Below, in pieces: positions 17,048-24,297 of a DNA stretch of 64,000 bases (position 1 is the stretch's first letter; each line of letters opens with the position of its first letter). Origin of the DNA: Streptomyces sp. P9-A4 (GTDB lineage Bacteria > Actinomycetota > Actinomycetes > Streptomycetales > Streptomycetaceae); contig NZ_JAZIFY010000001.1 in assembly GCF_036634195.1 (NCBI RefSeq), positions 2,180,501-2,244,500 on the forward strand, read 5' to 3'. The notes under the pieces are model-generated. The model did no database searches. It was not told where the DNA came from and saw only the letters and a program-made list of their open reading frames with translations. A program made the position numbers and the translations under genes.

Positions 17048-17482
17048 ATGGCCACCTCACGCACGGACCCCCTGACCCTCGAAGTCGTCGAGCTGATCGG
17101 TACGGTCGTGGCGCGCTACTACGAGGAGTACGAGCAGGCGGCCGCGCAGCACGCCCTGACCGGCGCGCAGGCACGCGTCCTCGGCCTGCTCTCACTGGAC
17201 CCGCTGCCGATGCGGCGGATCGCCCAGAAGCTGAAGTGCGAGCCGTCCAACATCACCGGGATCGTGGACCGCCTGGAGGTCCGCGGCCTGGTGGAGCGGC
17301 GCCCGGACCCGGCCGACCGCCGCGTGAAGCTGGCCGTCCCCACGGAGGAGGGCCGCGACACGGCCCGCCGCCTGCGCGAGTCCCTGGACTTCGCCCGGGA
17401 GCCCCTGAACGAACTGACCGAGACCGAACGCACCCTGCTCCGGGACCTGTTGAAGCGCATGCTGGGCACGGACGCGGTCTGA
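17048..17482 (+). CDS. MarR-family transcriptional regulator
   Basis: Winged-helix repressor of 144 residues. The ATG at 17048 (MATSRTDPLTLEVVELIG) is preceded by AGG at suitable spacing. The recognition region reads MRRIAQKLKCEPSNITGIVDRL and the wing is ERRPDPADRRVKLAVPTEEG, both standard. A single Cys lies in the DNA-binding helix region (LKCEPSN), not at the OhrR sensor position, so this is not an OhrR. It is divergent from the MDR oxidoreductase and probable ohr operon, which it likely represses. The inducer is unknown. Confidence 0.9.
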   Translation: MATSRTDPLTLEVVELIGTVVARYYEEYEQAAAQHALTGAQARVLGLLSLDPLPMRRIAQKLKCEPSNITGIVDRLEVRGLVERRPDPADRRVKLAVPTEEGRDTARRLRESLDFAREPLNELTETERTLLRDLLKRMLGTDAV

Positions 17483-17534
17483 CGCCCGAGCCGAGCCGCT
17501 CCCCCGTCGCCGTCGACCGTCCCGTCGTACGGCC

Positions 17535-18458
17535 CTACACGCACCACCACAGGAACCGGGTGCACGTCGGGGTGGGTGTCGGGGTCGGGGTCGGGGTGGT
17601 GCTCGGGGTCGGGCCTGTGGAGGTCGGGGACGCTGTGGTCGCCGGGGGTGCGGACGTTCCGGTCGGCTCCGTCCCCCTCTCCGTCCTCGACGGCGTCGGC
17701 GTGGGGGTCGTGGGCGCCGTCGTCGGGGCGGTGGGCGCCGGTGGACCCTGCGGGCCGCCGTCGCCCTTCCCCGTACCGGAACCGTCTCCCGTGCCCCTGC
17801 CCGGACCCGTACCCGAGCCCTTGCCCGTGCTTCCGCCCGGTCCCGTGCCCGCGCTCACCCGGTGCGGGCGCGTCGGCGTCGGCGCGGCCGGGGACGTAAC
17901 GCCGCCGTCCGGCAGCTCCGTGGTCTCCACCGGGTCCGGGGACAGGGTCTCCTCGGCGACCTCCTGCTCCTCGACGGCCGTGGCCGCGCCCCGCGCCTCC
18001 GGTTCCTCCGTCGCCAGCCGCACCAGGGTCAGTGTCCCGGCCGCCAGCACCAGGCCGAGGGTGCCGACCAGGACGGTACGGCCCCGGCGGCTCCGCGAGC
18101 GTCTGCCCCGGCGCGCGGCGGCGCGGCCCCGGACGGCGCGGCGGCCACCGGCGGACGGGCGCGGCGGCTCCAGGACGTCGAGTTCGTAGACGTGCTCGGG
18201 CGCGGCCCGGTCAGGCTCGGCGTGGGCCCGGTCAGGCTCGGCGTGGGCCCGGGTTTCGTCCGGGGCGTGACCCTGAGAGCTGTCCGGGGCGTACCCCGGG
18301 GCGTAGGCCTGGGCGTACCCCTGGACGTGGACCGGCGGGGCCGTCCGCCGGGCGGGTATGTGGGGGGTCTCGTACCGCAGTTCCTCGACCGGAGTCCCGC
18401 ACCCGGCACAGGCGAGGGCCCCGTTGAGGTGCCGCCGGCACGCGTTGCAGTAGTCCAT
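17535..18458 (-). CDS. SCO2400-like membrane protein with N-terminal zinc ribbon
   Basis: Protein of 307 residues resembling a Streptomyces family I recall as SCO2400. The first 20 residues hold two CxxC pairs (Cys4, Cys7, Cys17, Cys20), a probable zinc ribbon. A Tyr/Ala/His-rich linker with repeats (QAYAPGYAP, AHAEPDRAHAEPDR) follows, then a very basic stretch, one membrane helix (VLVGTLGLVLAAGTLTLV) and a long Gly/Thr/Pro-rich outer tail with PTPTPTPTPT. It ends CTRFLWWCV, with two Cys that could form a disulfide. No enzymatic domain is visible. A cell-envelope or developmental role would be guesswork. It is convergent with the MarR gene. Confidence 0.75.
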   Translation of the reverse strand: MDYCNACRRHLNGALACAGCGTPVEELRYETPHIPARRTAPPVHVQGYAQAYAPGYAPDSSQGHAPDETRAHAEPDRAHAEPDRAAPEHVYELDVLEPPRPSAGGRRAVRGRAAARRGRRSRSRRGRTVLVGTLGLVLAAGTLTLVRLATEEPEARGAATAVEEQEVAEETLSPDPVETTELPDGGVTSPAAPTPTRPHRVSAGTGPGGSTGKGSGTGPGRGTGDGSGTGKGDGGPQGPPAPTAPTTAPTTPTPTPSRTERGTEPTGTSAPPATTASPTSTGPTPSTTPTPTPTPTPTCTRFLWWCV

Positions 18459-18710
18459 GGGGCCCGCAGGCTATGCGGCCCGGTACGGGCGCAGGTAGGC
18501 ACGGAGGTGAGGATCCTGTGAGGAAACCGCAGGTCGGCGGTGGTGCGCCGAGATTCTCCCGCTTCGGGGCGTACGCGCGGACGCGCCACGCCTGGCCCCG
18601 GGCGGCGCAGCCCAGCGCGCGCCGTGCCCCGGACGGCCGGACGATGCCAACAGGATCGCGTAACGCGAAACACCTCGCCCGTGCCAGCACCGCACTCCGG
18701 AGGATCCGCC

Positions 18711-19772
18711 GTGACCGTCAGCCTTGAGCAGCTGCGTCGTTGCCATGTAGCCGTCGACCTGGGTGCCGCCCGCACCCGGGTCTTCGTCAAGGGCGCCGGA
18801 CTCGTCGTCGACGAGCCGAGCGTCGCCGCCGTCAACACCCGTACCGGAGCGCTGATCGCCGTCGGCGCGCTGGCCGAGAAGATGACGGGCCGCACCCCCG
18901 ACTACATCCGGGTCGTCCGCCCCGTCTCGGGCGGCACCGTCGTCGACATCGAGATGGCGCAGCGGATGCTGCGCCACCTCCTCGGCGAGAAGCTGCGCCG
19001 CCAGCTGCGCCGCAAGCCCCGGCTGCGCGCCGCCGCCTGCACCCCGCACGACAGCGACCCGCTCGCCCAGCGCGCCGCCGTGGAGACCCTCGTCGGTCTC
19101 GGGGCACGCAGGGTCGAGCTGGTCGACACGCTGATCGCGGCGGCCGTGGGCTGCGGGCTGCCGGTCGAGCAGCCGACGGCGACCATGATCATGGTGTGCG
19201 GGGCGGCGACCACGCAGGTCGCGGTGCTGTCGCTCGGCGCGATCGTCACGGCGGAGCGGATGCCGGTCGGCGGCGACGCCATCGACCACGCCGTCATCCA
19301 GCATCTGCGCCACCACCACGAGCTGATGCTGCCGAGCCAGTCGGTGCGCCCGCTCCAAGTGGCCCTCAGCGGGAACGGTCTGACCCCGCACGGCCCGGCG
19401 TGGACCGAGATCCACGGCCGGGACGTCGCCACCGGCCTGGCCCGGTCGGTGACCGTCGACACCGCCGCCGTGCGCGAAGCCATCCACACCCCGCTGACGG
19501 CGGTCCTCGACGGCATCGGGAAGGTGCTGCGGGACTGCCCGCCGGACCTGGTGGCCGACCTCGCGGACCGCGGGATCATGATGGTCGGCGGCTCGGCGCT
19601 GCTGCCGGGGCTGGACCAGATGCTCCGCGAGGCGACCGGGATGCCGGTGCACATCGCCGAACGCCCGGACGTGTGCGCGGTCCTGGGCCTCGGCGCGATG
19701 CTGGAGGGCAAGGTCCAGCCGATGGTCCTCGACCCGCTGGCGGAGCGCGACCCGCTGGCCGACGAGGACTGA
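18711..19772 (+). CDS. mbl: MreB-family actin-like protein Mbl
   Basis: Bacterial actin homologue of 353 residues. The GTG at 18711 has GGAGG 7 bases upstream. Actin-fold motifs are seen: phosphate-1 HVAVDLGAARTRVF, connect-1, phosphate-2 in MVCGAATTQVAVLSLG and the adenosine motif GIMMVGGSALLPGLDQML. Compared with canonical MreB the phosphate-1 loop is altered (GAARTR rather than GTANTL), as expected of the Streptomyces Mbl group, which works with MreB on spore-wall thickening. A GAF-kinase-like gene follows on the same strand after 88 bases. Separation from mreB, which lies in the mreBCD cluster elsewhere in Streptomyces, fits mbl. The symbol rests on family and remembered synteny. Confidence 0.8.
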   Translation: MTVSLEQLRRCHVAVDLGAARTRVFVKGAGLVVDEPSVAAVNTRTGALIAVGALAEKMTGRTPDYIRVVRPVSGGTVVDIEMAQRMLRHLLGEKLRRQLRRKPRLRAAACTPHDSDPLAQRAAVETLVGLGARRVELVDTLIAAAVGCGLPVEQPTATMIMVCGAATTQVAVLSLGAIVTAERMPVGGDAIDHAVIQHLRHHHELMLPSQSVRPLQVALSGNGLTPHGPAWTEIHGRDVATGLARSVTVDTAAVREAIHTPLTAVLDGIGKVLRDCPPDLVADLADRGIMMVGGSALLPGLDQMLREATGMPVHIAERPDVCAVLGLGAMLEGKVQPMVLDPLAERDPLADED

Positions 19773-19860
19773 GCGCGGACCGGGCCGACGTATGCCGACG
19801 CGGATCGAGCCACGCCGGATACCTCCGGCGAAACCTCATGATTCGTACGACAATGGGACC

Positions 19861-21390
19861 ATGACGATCATGGATGAGGACACGGACGAGGACGCGCCCC
19901 GTCTGCCGGTGCTGCTCGAAGCCGTCCTCGGCGTCGGCACGGACCTCGAACTCCGCACCACGCTCCAGCACATCGTGGACTCCGCCGCCGAGCTGACCGG
20001 GGCCCGTTACGGCGCGCTCGGGGTCGTCGACCCCGAGCGCGGCCGCATCACCGAGTTCTTCACCTCCGGCGTCACCGACGAGGAGCGGCAGCGCATCGGC
20101 CGCATCCCCGACGGCCGCACCGGGCTGCTCGGCGTCCTCATCCAGAACCCGCAGTCGCTGCGGCTCGCAGAGCTGACGGCCGATCCGCGCTCCTCCGGCG
20201 TCCCCGAGGGGCACCCGGAGATGCACTCCTTCCTCGGTGTCCCGATCCGGGTCCACACCGAGGTCTTCGGCAATCTGTACCTCACGGAGAAGCGCGTGGG
20301 CGGCTTCACCGAGGAGGACCTCACCCTGCTCCGGGTCCTCGCCTCGCAGGCGGGGATCGCGATCGGCAACGCCCGGCTGTACGAGACGGCCCGGCAGCGG
20401 GAGCGCTGGATCGAGGGGGCCGCCGCGGTGACCACGGCCCTGCTGACCGGCCAGTCCGCGGAGAACGCCCTGATGGCCGTCGCCGAGCAGGCCCGCATCC
20501 TCTCCGGCGCCTCCGCCGGAGTGGTCCTCCAGCCCACCCAGGAGGGCGGCATGGAGATCGTGGCCGCCTCCACCACGGACGACCCGGGCGACCTGGTCGG
20601 CACGACGATCGCGCCCGGCTCCCCCGTACTCGTCCAACTCCTCGGCGGGGAGCCCGTGTTCATCGAGGACTCGGCAACGGATCCCCGGATGACCACCCAT
20701 GTGCGGTCGCGGTTCGGCCCGTCGATGATGCTGCCGCTGCAGAGCGGCGGGAAGCTCATCGGCACCCTCGCGCTCCCCCGGCGGCGCGGCGCCGAGCCCT
20801 ACTCGGCGGTGGACCGGCTGCTCGCCTCGCAGTTCGCCTCGCAGGCGGCGCTCGCGCTGGTCCTCGCGGACGCGCGGCACGACCGGGAGCGGCTCGCGGT
20901 GTACGAGGACCGGGACCGGATCGCCCGTGACCTGCACGATCTGGTGGTCCAGCGGCTGTTCGCCACGGAGATGATGCTGGAGTCCACCCGGCGGCGGGCG
21001 GCCGGCTCCGCCGACGACGACGCGCTGCTCGGGCGGGCCGTGGACGAGCTGGACTCGACGATCCAGGAGGTCCGTACGACCATCTTCGCCCTCCAGCAGC
21101 CGCCCGCCGACGCGCCGACCTCCTTCCGGGGGAAGGTGCTGCGGGAGACCGGCGGGGCGGCGGTCCTGCTCGGCTTCCAGCCGTCGGTGCACTTCTCCGG
21201 CGCGGTCGACACCCTCGTGGACGAGGAGGACGCGGGGAGGATCCTGGCCACACTGCGCGGGGCGCTCGCGGCGGCCCACCGGCGGTCCGGGATCGGCGCG
21301 ATCATGGTGGAGGTGTCGGTGGGCGACGGGGGCGCCCGGCTGCGGGTCGAGGACGACGGCACACCGCCGACGACGGTGACCTGGCCGTAG
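19861..21390 (+). CDS. Tandem-GAF sensor with HisKA_3 helix and decayed ATPase end
   Basis: Protein of 509 residues related to NarL-type sensor kinases of the DevS/DosT group. Two GAF domains (about 25-175 and 190-340) are followed by a HisKA_3 dimerisation helix with the phospho-acceptor His359 in DRDRIARDLHDLVVQ. The C-terminal region should be a HATPase_c domain. The expected N-box Asn is absent (ATLRGALAAAHRRSG), and the protein stops just after VEDDGTPP, with no G2 box. ATP binding therefore looks lost, and it probably acts as a sensor or partner rather than a kinase. No response regulator is adjacent. The start at 19861 has a weak ribosome site; it follows mbl. Confidence 0.82.
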   Translation: MTIMDEDTDEDAPRLPVLLEAVLGVGTDLELRTTLQHIVDSAAELTGARYGALGVVDPERGRITEFFTSGVTDEERQRIGRIPDGRTGLLGVLIQNPQSLRLAELTADPRSSGVPEGHPEMHSFLGVPIRVHTEVFGNLYLTEKRVGGFTEEDLTLLRVLASQAGIAIGNARLYETARQRERWIEGAAAVTTALLTGQSAENALMAVAEQARILSGASAGVVLQPTQEGGMEIVAASTTDDPGDLVGTTIAPGSPVLVQLLGGEPVFIEDSATDPRMTTHVRSRFGPSMMLPLQSGGKLIGTLALPRRRGAEPYSAVDRLLASQFASQAALALVLADARHDRERLAVYEDRDRIARDLHDLVVQRLFATEMMLESTRRRAAGSADDDALLGRAVDELDSTIQEVRTTIFALQQPPADAPTSFRGKVLRETGGAAVLLGFQPSVHFSGAVDTLVDEEDAGRILATLRGALAAAHRRSGIGAIMVEVSVGDGGARLRVEDDGTPPTTVTWP

Positions 21391-21488
21391 GAGCCCCCGC
21401 GCGGGCCCGTACAGGGGGGGGCACGCGCGCGCACTCGTACGGAGCAGCCCCGCGCGCCGCCGATCCCGTCCCGATCTTGACTGGAGGG

Positions 21489-22724
21489 GTGACCACCGAC
21501 ACCAAGCCCCCGACCGCCGCGGCCTACCGCAACCTGGTGATGGCGACCGTCGGCTTCACGCTCACGTTCTGGGCCTGGGACCTGATCGCGCCGCTCGCGA
21601 GCTGGTACGGCGACCGGCTCGACCTCAGCTCCTTCGAGCAGTCGCTGCTGGTCGCGGTCCCCGTCCTGGTCGGCTCGCTCGGCCGCGTCCCGGCCGGGGC
21701 GCTGACCGACCGGTACGGCGCGAAGCTGATGTTCCCGCTGGTCTCGGCGCTGACGATCATCCCCGTGCTACTGCTGATCGTGGTCAAGGACAGTTACGGC
21801 CTGATGCTGGCCGTCGGCTTCCTGCTCGGCCTCGGCGGCACGACCTTCGCCATCGGCATCCCGCTGGTCAACTCCTGGTTCCCGCCCGCGAAGCGCGGTC
21901 TGGCGCTGGGCGTGTTCGGCATGGGCATGGGCGGTGTCGCGCTCTCCGGCTACTTCACCCCGCGCATCGCGAAGCACGGCGAGAACCTGCCGTTCATCGT
22001 GGTGGCGATCGCGCTCGCGGTGTACGCGGTACTTGCCACGTTCCTCATCACGGACCGGCCCGACCGGCCGGTGCCCACCGCCCCGCTGGCGGCCCGGCTC
22101 CGCTCGGCGGGCCGGCTGCGGGTCACCTGGGAGCTGTCGGCGCTGTACGCGATCGGCTTCGGCGGCATCGTCGCGTTCGGCGTCTATCTGCCGACGTACC
22201 TGAAGACCTGGTATGAGCTCGACCCGACGGACGCGGGCACCAAGGCCGCCGGGTTCGCGCTGGTCACGGTCGTCTTCCGGCCGATCGGCGGCTGGCTTTC
22301 GGACCGGGTGCACCCGGCGCTCGTCACGGCCGTCGCGTTGGCCGTGGTCGCCCTGCTCGCGATCGTCCAGGCCTTCGACCCGCCGCTGAACCCGGGCGGC
22401 ACCATCGCCCTGCTCCTCATGGCGGCCGGTCTCGGCACGGCGAGCGGTTCCGTCTTCGCCCTGGTCTCCCAGGTGACCCCGCAGGCCAAGGTGGGCAGCG
22501 TGACCGGCATCGTCGGCGCGATGGGCGGGCTCGGCGGCTTCCTGCCGCCGCTGGTGATGGGCGCGATCTACAGCGCGAAGGGCTCGTACTCGATCGGCTT
22601 CATGCTGCTGTCCGACCTGGCACTCGCGGGCTGTGTGTACGCGTACGGGCGGATGCGCGGGATCCGTCCCGACGGGGAGGCGGAGGCGCCGGAGGCGACG
22701 AAGGTCACGGCCGGCCGGCCCTGA
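21489..22724 (+). CDS. NarK-type nitrate/nitrite MFS transporter
   Basis: Twelve-helix major facilitator of the nitrate/nitrite porter group, about 411 residues. The two group signatures are recognisable: FLLGLGGTTFAIGIPLVNSW in helix 5 and SVTGIVGAMGGLGGFLPPL in helix 11. I prefer the GTG at 21489 (VTTDTKPPTAAAYRN). GGAGGG abuts it more closely than usual, so the TTG at 21477 remains possible. Such porters import nitrate for assimilation or exchange nitrite. The catalytic nitrate reductase gene nasA is in the same window but about 35 kb away, so the two would have to be co-regulated in trans. I found no convincing GlnR box upstream. Confidence 0.85.
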   Translation: MTTDTKPPTAAAYRNLVMATVGFTLTFWAWDLIAPLASWYGDRLDLSSFEQSLLVAVPVLVGSLGRVPAGALTDRYGAKLMFPLVSALTIIPVLLLIVVKDSYGLMLAVGFLLGLGGTTFAIGIPLVNSWFPPAKRGLALGVFGMGMGGVALSGYFTPRIAKHGENLPFIVVAIALAVYAVLATFLITDRPDRPVPTAPLAARLRSAGRLRVTWELSALYAIGFGGIVAFGVYLPTYLKTWYELDPTDAGTKAAGFALVTVVFRPIGGWLSDRVHPALVTAVALAVVALLAIVQAFDPPLNPGGTIALLLMAAGLGTASGSVFALVSQVTPQAKVGSVTGIVGAMGGLGGFLPPLVMGAIYSAKGSYSIGFMLLSDLALAGCVYAYGRMRGIRPDGEAEAPEATKVTAGRP

Positions 22725-22783
22725 CGCCCCGGCAGAATGGCTCCCGGCGACCCTCGCCCTCGACGACCCGAGGAGTACGACCG

Positions 22784-24241
22784 GTGAGTGCCTTCTTCCC
22801 GGCCCTGGCCGACGCGGCCGGGACCGATCCCGAACGGCCCGCGCTGCGCTGCGGCGCCGACACCCTGACGTACGAGGAGCTGGCGCGGGCGGGCGGCGCG
22901 GTGGCGGCCCGGCTCGTGGGGGCCGGGCGGGTCGCGGTCTGGGCCACGTCCAGCGCGCACACGGCGGTCGCGGTGGTCGGGGCGCTGCTCGCGGGCGTGC
23001 CCGCCGTACCGCTGAATCCGCGCACGGGCGAAAGGGAGCTGGCGCACATCCTCGGCGACAGCGCGCCCACGGCGGTCCTCGCGGGGCCGGCGGACGTGCT
23101 GCCCGCCGGGCTCGCCGGACTCCCCCGGATCGATGTGGACCTCGCCGCCCACGGCCCGGCGGCCGTCGAACCGGACGACCCGGAAGCCCCCGCCCTCGTC
23201 GTCTACACCTCGGGCACCACGGGCCCCCCGAAGGGGGTCGTGCTCTCCCGCCGGGCGGTCGCCGCCTCCCTCGACGCGCTCGCCGAGGCCTGGTCGTGGA
23301 CGGCGGACGACGTCCTGGTGCACGCACTGCCGCTGTTCCATGTGCACGGTCTCGTCCTCGGCGTCCTGGGCCCGTTGCGGCGGGGCGGTGAGGTCCGGCA
23401 CCTGGGCGCGTTCTCGGTGGAGGGCGTGGCACGGGAGCTGGGTGCCGGGGGCGGCACGATGCTGTTCGGCGTACCGACGATGTACCACCGGCTCGCGGAC
23501 GCGCTGGCCGGGGACGCCGCCCTGGTCCGGGCGATGGCCGGGGCGCGGCTCCTGGTGTCCGGTTCGGCGGCGCTGCCGGTCCACGACCACGAGCGGATCG
23601 CGGCGGCGACGGGCCGGACGGTCGTGGAGCGGTACGGGATGACCGAGACGCTCATGAACACCAGCGTCCTGCCGGGCGCCGGGCCGCGCCCCGGGACCGT
23701 CGGGGTGCCGCTCGACGGGGTGGGGCTGCGGCTCGTGGACGAGGACGGTTCGGTGCTCGGGGCGTACGACGGGGAGACGGTCGGCGAGGTACAGGTGCGC
23801 GGCCCGAACCTGTTCTCCGGCTATCTGGGGCGGCCCGAGGCGACGGCGGCTGCCTTCGACGGCGACTGGTTCCGCACCGGCGACATGGCGGTCCGGGAGG
23901 CGGACGGCGCGGTGCGTCTGGTGGGGCGCAGGGCGACGGACCTGATCAAGAGCGGCGGCTACAAGATCGGGGCGGGCGAGATCGAGAACGCCCTGCTCGA
24001 CCACCCGGGCGTGCGCGAGGCGGCGGTCACGGGCGAGCCCGACCCGGACCTGGGCGAGCGGATCGTGGCCTGGGTGGTGGCGCGGGACGGGGAGAGGCCG
24101 CCGGAGGAGGCGGAGCTCGCCGACCACGTGGCCGGGCAGCTGGCGCCGCACAAGCGCCCCCGGGTGGTGCGCTTCCTCGACGCGCTCCCCCGCAACGACA
24201 TGGGCAAGATCCTCAAGAAGGCGCTGCGCGAGGGAAGCTGA
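22784..24241 (+). CDS. matB: Malonyl-CoA synthetase MatB
   Basis: ANL-superfamily acyl-CoA ligase of 485 residues. It adenylates malonate or methylmalonate and transfers it to CoA, giving extender units for fatty-acid and polyketide synthesis. The GTG at 22784 has AGGAG 8 bases upstream. Core motifs are VVYTSGTTGPPKGVVLSRRA (P-loop), LPLFHVHGLVLGVLGPLRRG, ERYGMTETLMNTS, FRTGDMA and the C-terminal catalytic Lys in RNDMGKILKKAL. I recall S. coelicolor MatB (SCO2444) as closely similar along its whole length, including SGSAALPVHDHERIAAATGR. It follows the NarK-like gene by 59 bases and ends at a strong terminator. Confidence 0.88.
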   Translation: MSAFFPALADAAGTDPERPALRCGADTLTYEELARAGGAVAARLVGAGRVAVWATSSAHTAVAVVGALLAGVPAVPLNPRTGERELAHILGDSAPTAVLAGPADVLPAGLAGLPRIDVDLAAHGPAAVEPDDPEAPALVVYTSGTTGPPKGVVLSRRAVAASLDALAEAWSWTADDVLVHALPLFHVHGLVLGVLGPLRRGGEVRHLGAFSVEGVARELGAGGGTMLFGVPTMYHRLADALAGDAALVRAMAGARLLVSGSAALPVHDHERIAAATGRTVVERYGMTETLMNTSVLPGAGPRPGTVGVPLDGVGLRLVDEDGSVLGAYDGETVGEVQVRGPNLFSGYLGRPEATAAAFDGDWFRTGDMAVREADGAVRLVGRRATDLIKSGGYKIGAGEIENALLDHPGVREAAVTGEPDPDLGERIVAWVVARDGERPPEEAELADHVAGQLAPHKRPRVVRFLDALPRNDMGKILKKALREGS

Positions 24242-24251
24242 GCGGACGGAG

Positions 24252-24280
24252 CCGGGCCCCCGCCGACGACGGGGGCCCGG
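24252..24280. terminator. Bidirectional terminator between convergent genes
   Basis: An 11-bp stem (CCGGGCCCCCG and complement) with a 7-base loop, 10 bases after matB and 17 bases beyond the stop of the convergent subtilase gene. Confidence 0.8.
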
Positions 24281-24297
24281 TCCTGACCACTCGGGGA

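Noticed and set aside
21391..21488. GlnR box upstream of the NarK-like gene
   Set aside because: No gTnAc pentamers with 6-base spacing could be aligned; the region is dominated by G and GC runs.
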